Part shown: positions 1 through 4,622 of the stretch, piece by piece
Position numbering within the stretch: the first letter of the stretch is position 1
Layout of the letters: each line of letters opens with the position of its first letter
Assembly: GCA_021828635.1 (NCBI GenBank)
Contig: JAJZEJ010000394.1
Location: 1-10,272, forward strand
Origin: Chloroflexota bacterium
GTDB taxonomy: Bacteria > Chloroflexota > Ktedonobacteria > Ktedonobacterales > Ktedonobacteraceae
DNA: 10,272 nt
Direction: 5' to 3'
The notes under the pieces: generated by a model
Seen by the model: only the letters and a program-made list of their open reading frames with translations
What the model was told of the DNA's origin: nothing
The model's database searches: none
Program-made: the position numbers and the translations under genes

Positions 1-22
1 GTTCGCCTACCGGCGCACGGTA

Positions 23-117
23 ATCGGCGTTGGTTCATCGGCGTTGCTCGATCATTGTTCTTTGGAGTGCGTTTTCTCTGGACGGCCACTTTTTCATCGG
101 CTCGTGATTCTATCGGC
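23..117. repeat. Four ATCGGC direct repeats upstream of the small ORFs
   Basis: ATCGGC occurs at 23-28, 37-42, 96-101 and 112-117. The first two copies extend to the 10-bp ATCGGCGTTG at 23-32 and 37-46 (period 14), and copies two and three share TTCATCGGC (34/35-42 and 93/94-101). A perfect TTGACA follows at 119-124, but I see no good -10 box at 16-18 bp. The repeats could be operator-like sites for the small ORFs at 191-431, or they could be chance inside the end of an off-window gene. No function is demonstrated. Confidence 0.35.
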
Positions 118-190
118 CTTGACATATGCTACGCTAGAGTAAAAGAGATGCGACATTCGATATATCCATACCCAGAAAGAGGCAGACCCA

Positions 191-307
191 ATGACACAGG
201 AGCAAAATCTTTCACCCGCTAAACGCAAACGGCTGTTCAAAGCCTACGGCGCGTGTTCAGTTGGATACACGGGTGACGACCTGGAACGCTTTTTAGACTT
301 GCTTTAG
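191..307 (+). CDS. Small hypothetical protein, 38 aa
   Basis: This is a short open frame with an ATG at 191 and a plausible ribosome-binding site, GAAAGAGG, ending 8 bases upstream. The product starts MTQEQNLSP, has a basic patch (AKRKR, residues 10-14) and ends in an acidic/leucine helix-like tail (DDLERFLDLL). It has no membrane segment and resembles no family I know. A second small frame starts one base after its stop, so the two could be translationally coupled. Both lie beside an integrase gene on the opposite strand, a common setting for short accessory proteins. It is too short for coding statistics, so this could be a chance ORF; the ribosome-binding site and the tight spacing are the only support. 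Confidence 0.35.
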   Translation: MTQEQNLSPAKRKRLFKAYGACSVGYTGDDLERFLDLL

Positions 308-308
308 T

Positions 309-431
309 ATGTATAGCCACATCTACTCACACGCTGAGTTGCGACAGAGCGACCCATTTGATTGCTCGGAAACCCCACGGCAACTCAAACTCACGGAACT
401 GACCGCCTGGTTAGAGGCGTTGCTCGCATAA
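309..431 (+). CDS. Small hypothetical protein, 40 aa
   Basis: The ATG lies one base after the stop of the preceding 38-aa frame, in a different reading frame, which suggests either translational coupling or a single ancestral gene split by a frameshift. The product begins MYSHIYSHAEL and ends with a likely amphipathic helix (KLTELTAWLEALLA). Both micro-ORFs end in a leucine-rich acidic helix. There is no independent ribosome-binding site in the one-base gap, and the upstream coding end (GACTTGCTTTAG) is not purine-rich. No family is recognised. It ends 25 bases before the perfect inverted repeat at 457-495. It may be a chance frame. Confidence 0.3.
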   Translation: MYSHIYSHAELRQSDPFDCSETPRQLKLTELTAWLEALLA

Positions 432-456
432 TAGACTCCATCAATAAAGATACCGT

Positions 457-495
457 CACATTTCCTATAGCCATTGGCCGTAAATAGGAAATGTG
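457..495. repeat. Perfect 12-bp inverted repeat between small ORFs and integrase
   Basis: CACATTTCCTAT at 457-468 is the exact reverse complement of ATAGGAAATGTG at 484-495, separated by 15 bases that themselves contain GCC-ATT-GGC. It lies between the ends of two convergent units: the small ORFs (stop at 431) and the integrase (stop at 525 on the minus strand). It could be a shared hairpin terminator, but neither side has a good T-tract. It could also be a protein-binding or recombination site. The arm length of 12 suits tyrosine-recombinase core arms, but the spacer is longer than the usual 6-8. Confidence 0.6.
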
Positions 496-524
496 GTAGC
501 GCCCTTGTGGAGATGAAGTGTTCG

Positions 525-1796
525 CTAGTGTTTTCTTAGTGGCTCTTTGGGTTGAATGCCTCGGCGTCGCATCTCTCGCGGCCCAGGCATGCGTGTTGGG
601 ATGTGATCGCCAGGGCTATATTTGCGCTTCTGCTCCTGGAGAACGGCATCATTCATATGGATATAATTGAGAACCGTGGTCAAATCTTCATGACCGAGCA
701 ACTCCTGTAAGCTAAAGGGATCGTTGCTCTTGAGCAGGTAGTTCATGGCAAAGGTGTGGCGGAGGATGTGTGGGCTGATGCGTTTGCCGGTAATGCCAGC
801 GCGGGTTTTGAGGCGCTTGAAAAGCATCTCCATCCCATTTTTGGTGAGCGGTTGACGTGTCTCAGAAAGAAACAGGTGATCTTCGCCAGCACTGCCCCAT
901 TCCGCGAGTTCTTCAGCATTAGGACGATACTTATCCATGTAGTAAGAGAGGTTGCGCAGGCAATTTTGTCCCAGCGCCACGCGCCGCTCTTTTGATCCCT
1001 TGCCCAACACAGTAATAACGCCTTTTTTGCGATCAACGTCATCCACACGGAGATTAGTGAGTTCGGAGACACGGATACCTGTATCATAGAGTAGCCAGAG
1101 GATCGCCCGATTGCGCACGGTTGCCCGCTCAGCCAGAAGGCCGGTTTCGTTAGGAGGTGCGCAGGCAAACAAAAGTTGTTCAAACTCTTCATCGGTAATC
1201 GTTTGGATGAGAGGTCGGCCAACTTTGGGGAAAACGACGCGGTCAAAGGGATTGACTTCGAGGGTGCCACGGCGGATGAGCCAGTGGAAGAAGGCACGAG
1301 CGGAGCGGGCATAGGTTTGAATGGTGCGTTCGCTACGAAGTTTACCTCTCGCTCCAAGAGTTTTGCGCAGGTGAGCAAACCAGGCGCTAATGTCGTCGGC
1401 CTCAACTTCCTCAATCTGCGTAATGTCCAACACCTCTTGAAAGAAGTGTTGCATCAACCCCAGGGCGGTCTGATGCCATTCTAGCGTTTTCTCACTATGA
1501 TTGCCGCCGATATGATCCTGGATGTAGGCATCAATAAGCGTGGCAATGAGGCGTCGTCTGGCCTGTACCTCTTCCCGTCCGGTCTTCTTGTGCTGCGTCA
1601 TTTGAATGGCAGTCTCTTGTTCTTCCTGCTCTTTCTGCTCATGCCGAGCTTCAGCCTGTGCATCAAGTTTGGCCCGTTGCGCTTTCGCACGTTCTTGGGT
1701 GACACGTGATCCTTGCTTGTGTGTTCGCTTCTCTATTCCCTTTGCCTGCTGAGCAGGTGTAAAAGAAGAGTTATTGTTGGTTGCCTTCACTACCAT
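525..1796 (-). CDS. Tyrosine recombinase / site-specific integrase (XerC/D-like)
   Basis: This 423-aa enzyme should catalyse strand exchange between attachment sites through a covalent 3'-phosphotyrosine. The full catalytic set is visible: Arg242 (TGIRVSEL), Lys266 (LGKGSKER), His343 and Arg346 (PHILRH), His369 (LLGHED) and nucleophile Tyr378 (VLNYIHM). Residues about 83-180 form the SAM-like core-binding domain. The first 80 residues are a highly charged Gln/Glu/Lys/Arg stretch, probably coiled coil, and longer than in XerC/XerD (about 300 aa). A basic tail of about 45 residues follows the tyrosine. The ATG at 1796 has a good ribosome-binding site (AAAGGAAA, about 9 bases upstream). The gene points away from a tRNA pair 430 bp upstream, typical of integrases of elements inserted at tRNA genes. 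Integrase activity is well supported; the element and its target are inferred. Confidence 0.95.
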   Translation of the reverse strand: MVVKATNNNSSFTPAQQAKGIEKRTHKQGSRVTQERAKAQRAKLDAQAEARHEQKEQEEQETAIQMTQHKKTGREEVQARRRLIATLIDAYIQDHIGGNHSEKTLEWHQTALGLMQHFFQEVLDITQIEEVEADDISAWFAHLRKTLGARGKLRSERTIQTYARSARAFFHWLIRRGTLEVNPFDRVVFPKVGRPLIQTITDEEFEQLLFACAPPNETGLLAERATVRNRAILWLLYDTGIRVSELTNLRVDDVDRKKGVITVLGKGSKERRVALGQNCLRNLSYYMDKYRPNAEELAEWGSAGEDHLFLSETRQPLTKNGMEMLFKRLKTRAGITGKRISPHILRHTFAMNYLLKSNDPFSLQELLGHEDLTTVLNYIHMNDAVLQEQKRKYSPGDHIPTRMPGPREMRRRGIQPKEPLRKH

Positions 1797-1833
1797 GATT
1801 GCTTGTTTCCTTTCGTCTACACCACCTTGAAGT

Positions 1834-1846
1834 TCGTTAGTAACGA
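1834..1846. repeat. 13-bp palindrome upstream of the integrase
   Basis: TCGTTAGTAACGA is a perfect inverted repeat around a central G, 38 bases upstream of the integrase ATG, where its leader or promoter should be. It could be an operator for integrase expression or a recombinase/excisionase binding site. I could not find a convincing -35/-10 pair for the integrase around it. Confidence 0.4.
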
Positions 1847-1864
1847 GATGATGTACCTATGCAA

Positions 1865-1878
1865 CACATCAAGATGTG
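1865..1878. repeat. 14-bp near-palindrome CACATC-AA-GATGTG
   Basis: Two perfect 6-bp arms are separated by two bases, 19 bp further from the integrase than the palindrome at 1834-1846. It lies in the gene-free interval between integrase and tRNA genes. This is a candidate protein-binding site; function unknown. Confidence 0.35.
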
Positions 1879-2002
1879 CAAGCAGGAATTCAGTCACACG
1901 AAGCACTCGCTGTCTTGTTGCGGCGGATAAGGAAGCGCAGTGGGCAGGCTTCTCTCCCTCGCTGGAAAGTCGCCAAGAGGCAGATGGTTGCCTGCTCATG
2001 AA

Positions 2003-2116
2003 GGCAGGTGTATCCTCTGGAGGAAAGGCAGGTGGTCAGGTGTTGGATGGTGAGTGAACACTTTTGTCAGCTAGCGACAGGCGGGGCAGGTGTTTCCCCC
2101 AAACGGATGGCAGGTG
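2003..2116. repeat. Cluster of five CAGGTG motifs (GGCAGGTGt) near integrase and tRNA
   Basis: GGCAGGTG occurs exactly at 2003-2010, 2027-2034, 2085-2092 and 2109-2116, and GTCAGGTG at 2035-2042. The two outer pairs each have a 24-bp period. Copies one and three share the longer form GGCAGGTGT(A/T)TCC. All are in the same orientation. The stretch has no convincing gene. Short direct repeats between an integrase and a tRNA target are the usual place for arm-type integrase or excisionase binding sites, but this assignment is inference from position. Confidence 0.55.
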
Positions 2117-2137
2117 TTCGTTGCACGCCTTTTCACC

Positions 2138-2217
2138 AAAAACAAAACCGTCGTCTCGCTAAGCTATCACTGCTCGCTTACCATCAAGCGGCCTGTGAAG
2201 CGCCTTGAGAACGACGG
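2138..2217 (-). terminator. Likely terminator of the tRNA-Pro/tRNA-Gly operon
   Basis: Read on the minus strand, CCGTCGT (2217-2211) followed by CTC pairs with GAG-ACGACGG (2157-2148), with one bulged base. The 3' arm is followed directly by a T-rich tract, TTTTGTTTTT (2147-2138). The roughly 50-base interior can fold further (TAAGC at 2160-2164 with GCTTA at 2176-2180). It starts 10 bases after the tRNA-Gly CCA. The apical region is longer than in a textbook terminator, so it may be a branched structure. Confidence 0.55.
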
Positions 2218-2226
2218 CTCATCGCG

Positions 2227-2301
2227 TGGAGCGGGAGACGGGACTTGAACCCGCGACAGCCTGCTTGGAAGGCAGGAACTCTACCACTGAGTTACTCCCG
2301 C
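2227..2301 (-). tRNA. tRNA-Gly (anticodon TCC)
   Basis: The minus strand gives a complete cloverleaf: 7-bp acceptor stem GCGGGAG/CTCCCGC, D-arm, anticodon stem CCTGC/GCAGG around the loop CTTCCAA (anticodon TCC, reading GGA), and a T-arm GCGGG-TTCAAGT-CCCGT. The discriminator is T at 2230, and CCA is encoded at 2227-2229. It lies 4 bases downstream of tRNA-Pro and is very probably cotranscribed with it. Its 3' end faces the integrase gene, which makes it a candidate attachment site for the neighbouring element. No second copy of its 3' end is visible in the window. Confidence 0.97.
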
Positions 2302-2305
2302 AGAG

Positions 2306-2378
2306 TCGGGGTGCGCGGACTCGAACCGCGGACCTCCTGGTCCCAAACCAGGCGCGCTACCAACTGCGCCACACCCCG
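2306..2378 (-). tRNA. tRNA-Pro (anticodon TGG)
   Basis: This is a 73-base cloverleaf on the minus strand: acceptor CGGGGTG/CACCCCG with discriminator A, D-arm GCGC/GCGC, anticodon stem CCTGG/CCAGG around TTTGGGA (anticodon TGG, reading CCA and wobble), and T-arm CGCGG-TTCGAGT-CCGCG. CCA is not encoded (the next bases are CTC), unlike the tRNA-Gly downstream, so its CCA must be added after transcription. It is first in the tRNA operon, about 10 bases after the predicted transcription start. Confidence 0.97.
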
Positions 2379-2395
2379 CTTTTTTTGCCATCTGA

Positions 2396-2424
2396 ACTAT
2401 AGCATGCTTTTAGCGACTTGTCAA
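2396..2424 (-). promoter_or_regulatory. Sigma-70-type promoter of the tRNA operon
   Basis: On the minus strand, TTGACA (2424-2419) is followed by a 17-bp spacer and TATAGT (2401-2396). This is a perfect -35 and a 5/6 -10 at ideal spacing. The expected start is near 2389, just upstream of the tRNA-Pro 5' end at 2378. Confidence 0.85.
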
Positions 2425-2473
2425 GCACTAAAATCCCACAATTCACTCCTCTATCCATAAATAGCATGCTTTT
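2399..2473. repeat. 13-bp direct repeat ATAGCATGCTTTT (2399-2411 and 2461-2473)
   Basis: Two identical 13-bp copies lie 62 bp apart; each contains the 8-bp palindrome AGCATGCT. The first overlaps the -10 and spacer of the tRNA promoter; the second lies just after the stop of the gene ending at 2480. They may be a binding site or the trace of a small duplication. The 101-base gap between tRNA-Pro and the next gene otherwise holds only the tRNA promoter. Confidence 0.55.
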
Positions 2474-2479
2474 TTGCCT

Positions 2480-2926
2480 TTATTGCTCGTTACGCCGTCG
2501 ATATCGTATCCTTAGCAGAAAAAGATTCCACTGCGTTTTCAACCTGCCAATTGGCCCACGCCGGATCGCTGTGACATTTTTGTAGGTGGCTGGCCGATTT
2601 TGCCTCGGCTGAAAGAGAAAGTGCGAGAACATTACCAGAATGAGACAGAGCATAGAGAACGAGGCGAGTATCCCTGTGAAGATCGTTTGGGTGTCGGTCA
2701 CAGAATAATATCCTCCAGCTATCAGCGCAGCCCCAACTGCTATCACTAACAACCATTCTGGCATGGTCAGGTTTAGTGAAAATGTACGCCTCGGACGCGG
2801 ACGCCTCGGAGGCACAGCTTTACGACGCCGACGGTCGCCGAATTTCTGGCCTCTGCCTTGCTTGGGGTCCGTCTGCTCCAGGTTCCGTAGTATTTCTTCA
2901 ATCTCGCGTTCATATCTGTTTGGCAT
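2480..2926 (-). CDS. Small two-helix membrane protein, function unknown (148 aa)
   Basis: The product begins MPNRYEREIEEIL, a charged helix, followed by a very basic Arg/Pro-rich segment (residues about 31-47). Two hydrophobic helices follow, at about 57-75 and 81-103, and then a basic C-terminal tail ending RRRNEQ. The positive-inside rule suggests both ends are cytoplasmic with a short outside loop (DTQ region). I know no functional assignment. The start at 2926 is preferred to an in-frame TTG at 2998: AAGGAAG lies 9 bases upstream of the ATG, and the only good promoter (2970-2998) lies inside the longer version. It follows the response regulator gene on the same strand after 130 bp but appears to have its own promoter. 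Confidence 0.85.
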   Translation of the reverse strand: MPNRYEREIEEILRNLEQTDPKQGRGQKFGDRRRRKAVPPRRPRPRRTFSLNLTMPEWLLVIAVGAALIAGGYYSVTDTQTIFTGILASFSMLCLILVMFSHFLFQPRQNRPATYKNVTAIRRGPIGRLKTQWNLFLLRIRYRRRNEQ

Positions 2927-2969
2927 GCCGCATCGCTTCCTTGAACTCACCAGGACGCTCTTGCTTGTA

Positions 2970-2998
2970 ATGATACCAACTTTTGGGCGTCCAGACAA
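2970..2998 (-). promoter_or_regulatory. Promoter of the small membrane protein gene
   Basis: On the minus strand, TTGTCT (2998-2993), a 17-bp spacer and TATCAT (2975-2970) form a sigma-70-like promoter. The expected start near 2963 leaves a leader of about 37 bases to the ATG at 2926. Confidence 0.6.
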
Positions 2999-3056
2999 GT
3001 CCTTTCTCTCTCAATTTTTTACAAGACACAGAAATGGCCGCCTCTCTGCTTTCGCA

Positions 3057-3431
3057 CTACTCATGAAGCAACACTTTAACCTTCTCAACCAGTGCAAATG
3101 GGTGAAATGGTTTCGTTATATGCCCGGCTGCACCTAGATCAGTGCTAATACGTGCATAGATATCTTCTGCGTGCGCTGTCATCATCATTATAGGAATGTT
3201 GCTGGTACGCGAATCGTTGCGCAGGTTGTGGCAAATGTGATAGCCATCCTCGCCTGGCATCATGACATCGAGAATAATCAGATCAGGTAAAATATCTGTG
3301 TACGCCAGCAACTCTTGAAGTTGTTGCCCACTCTGTACCTCTATCACTGCAAAGCCACTCTGTGTCAGCGCGAATGACACGATTTCTCGTACCTCGCGGT
3401 CATCATCAACGATTATGACTCTCTTTGGCAT
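3057..3431 (-). CDS. Single-domain (CheY-like) response regulator receiver
   Basis: This 124-aa protein is a lone phosphoreceiver domain with no output domain. It shows the acidic pocket Asp9-Asp10-Asp11, phosphoacceptor Asp55 (LILDVMMPGEDG), the switch residue Thr85 (MMMTAH) and Lys107 in ITKPF. The segment before the lysine reads GAAGHITKPF where GADDYITKPF is usual, a mild variation. Such stand-alone receivers act by protein contact or as phosphorelay intermediates in the cytoplasm. Its partner kinase is not shown; the double-GAF kinase at 6083-8026 is the only one in the window. The ATG at 3431 has GAGG 7 bases upstream. It is divergent from the HTH/GAF gene and probably shares control with it. 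Confidence 0.95.
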   Translation of the reverse strand: MPKRVIIVDDDREVREIVSFALTQSGFAVIEVQSGQQLQELLAYTDILPDLIILDVMMPGEDGYHICHNLRNDSRTSNIPIMMMTAHAEDIYARISTDLGAAGHITKPFHPFALVEKVKVLLHE

Positions 3432-3466
3432 AGCTCTACCTCAATTTGCACTGATTTATGCCCTCT

Positions 3467-3495
3467 ATGATACAGGTTCGGCGGCTTTGGTGCAA
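3467..3495 (-). promoter_or_regulatory. Promoter of the single-domain response regulator
   Basis: On the minus strand, TTGCAC (3495-3490), a 17-bp spacer and TATCAT (3472-3467) form a good sigma-70-type promoter. The predicted start is near 3460, giving a leader of about 30 bases. It is back-to-back with the promoter at 3539-3568. Confidence 0.7.
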
Positions 3496-3538
3496 CAAGT
3501 ACAACTATCTCTTTTGCCTTTTCCATCAACATTCAGCA

Positions 3539-3568
3539 TTGACGTTCTTTCCTGACCTCTGCTATCAT
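3539..3568 (+). promoter_or_regulatory. Promoter of the HTH/GAF regulator gene
   Basis: TTGACG (3539-3544), an 18-bp spacer and TATCAT (3563-3568) preceded by TG-C (extended -10) form a good promoter. The start is expected near 3575, leaving a leader of about 42 bases to the ATG at 3617. Confidence 0.7.
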
Positions 3569-3570
3569 AC

Positions 3571-3589
3571 AATGCAGCATGTAATGCAG
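3571..3589. repeat. Direct repeat AATGCAG x2 at the transcription start
   Basis: AATGCAG occurs at 3571-3577 and 3583-3589, a 12-bp period right over the predicted start of the HTH/GAF gene. The position suits a repressor or autoregulator site, but this is inference. Confidence 0.35.
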
Positions 3590-3616
3590 AGTAAGAGAGT
3601 TGCGAGGTAGATAGCT

Positions 3617-4606
3617 ATGGACCATTCTCAAGAACACTGGTCAAGTGTCCTTCATACTATTCTTAAATCGCCCAATGAGAAACATCGTTTAGCCTCGGCC
3701 CTCGGCGTCACAACCACAACGCTTGGTCGCTGGGCCACAGGTGAGGTCAATCCGCAACGTAACCATCTCATTAAGCTGGTTCAGGTCTTACAGCCAGACC
3801 ACAGACATGCTTTGCTCGATGCACTGGAACCATACTATCCCGGTATTAATTCCTGGCTCCGTGACGAGACTGCTGAACAGATTCCATCCAGTTTCTTTGC
3901 TCAGGTTCTCAGCACACGTACCATCACAACTGAGAGCTTGCGTTTCTGGCGCATTAGCGATATGGTTCTCAAACGCGCTTTGGAGCAACTTGATCCTAAT
4001 CGCCTGGGAATGGCTGTAAAACTTATTCAGTGCATGCCACCAACCCAGCGCGATGGTAAAGTGCGTAGTATACGCGAACGTATCGGCAAAGGCACCGCAC
4101 CCTGGACGGCGGACCTGGAGAACGATGTGCATTTTCTGGGCCTGGAATCCATGTCCGGTTATGCTATCGAAGTGCGTCACGTCGTTAAAGATGATGATGT
4201 GAGCAAGCCTAAAATGACACCGGTCATCCGCGATCAGTATGAAGTGAGTGCAGCCGCTCACCCTATTCGTTTTGGTGGCCGCATCGCAGGTTGCCTCCTG
4301 GCTTCCAGCACGCAGCCTGGCTATTTCTCGCAACATCGTCTCTCCCTACTCGCAACCTTTAGCGACCTGCTCGCACTCGCCTTTGATCGTAATGAATTTT
4401 ACGAGCCAGGGCAGATCGAGTTACGTATTTTGCCTACGGATGCACAACAAGCACCCTATCTGGCTAGTTTCCGGGAGCGCGTCACCCAAAAATTTCAGGA
4501 AGCCTCTCTCAAAGGTCTGTCCATGAACCACTTCGAGGCTGAACAGCAAGTCTGGCGCGATATTGAGGCTACCCTGATCGAGTTTTCAGAAAATGATGTC
4601 GAATAG
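3617..4606 (+). CDS. HTH (XRE/Cro-like) and GAF-like domain transcriptional regulator
   Basis: The 329-aa cytoplasmic protein starts with a helix-turn-helix of the Cro/XRE type at residues about 20-58 (KHRLASALGV, then TTTLGRWATGE and a third helix LIKLVQVL). The recognition-helix pattern resembles XRE proteins. Residues about 95-258 look like a GAF-type sensory domain, ending in the motif IRFGGRIAGCLLASS and the long helix LSLLATFSDLLALAF. The last 70 residues are helical and acidic, of unknown role. It probably binds DNA in response to a small ligand or partner. The ATG at 3617 has GAGG 9 bases upstream. The gene is divergent from the CheY-like regulator and convergent with the NtrC-type gene, leaving only 16 bases between stops. 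The GAF call is from pattern only; the HTH is firmer. Confidence 0.85.
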   Translation: MDHSQEHWSSVLHTILKSPNEKHRLASALGVTTTTLGRWATGEVNPQRNHLIKLVQVLQPDHRHALLDALEPYYPGINSWLRDETAEQIPSSFFAQVLSTRTITTESLRFWRISDMVLKRALEQLDPNRLGMAVKLIQCMPPTQRDGKVRSIRERIGKGTAPWTADLENDVHFLGLESMSGYAIEVRHVVKDDDVSKPKMTPVIRDQYEVSAAAHPIRFGGRIAGCLLASSTQPGYFSQHRLSLLATFSDLLALAFDRNEFYEPGQIELRILPTDAQQAPYLASFRERVTQKFQEASLKGLSMNHFEAEQQVWRDIEATLIEFSENDVE

Positions 4607-4622
4607 TACTTATGCATGATCG

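Noticed and set aside
119..147. TTGACA at 119-124 as a promoter for the small ORFs
   Set aside because: The -35 is perfect but no acceptable -10 is found at 15-19 bp.
1..222. Frame open from the left edge to the stop at 220-222 (73 residues)
   Set aside because: No start codon within the window before residue about 50, no recognisable protein features, and it overlaps the small ORF at 191. It could be the tail of a gene beyond the edge, but there is no positive evidence.
1817..1999. 60-aa minus-strand frame just upstream of the integrase
   Set aside because: Weak ribosome-binding site (about 12 bases away), no recognisable family, and it spans the palindromes and repeats. It could be an excisionase-sized gene, but nothing in the residues supports that.
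1713..2208. Plus-strand frames opposite and upstream of the integrase
   Set aside because: Overlap the integrase on the opposite strand or the repeat cluster; no convincing ribosome-binding sites and unlike known proteins.
2205..2460. Open frames covering the two tRNA genes, with peptides containing GLEPATACLEG and TELLPQ-like strings
   Set aside because: These are read across the tRNA-Gly and tRNA-Pro genes, and such strings are a well-known artefact of annotating tRNA sequence as protein.
2927..2998. N-terminal extension of the small membrane protein from a TTG at 2998
   Set aside because: The TTG lies on the -35 of a good promoter, and the ATG at 2926 has a clear AAGGAAG site.
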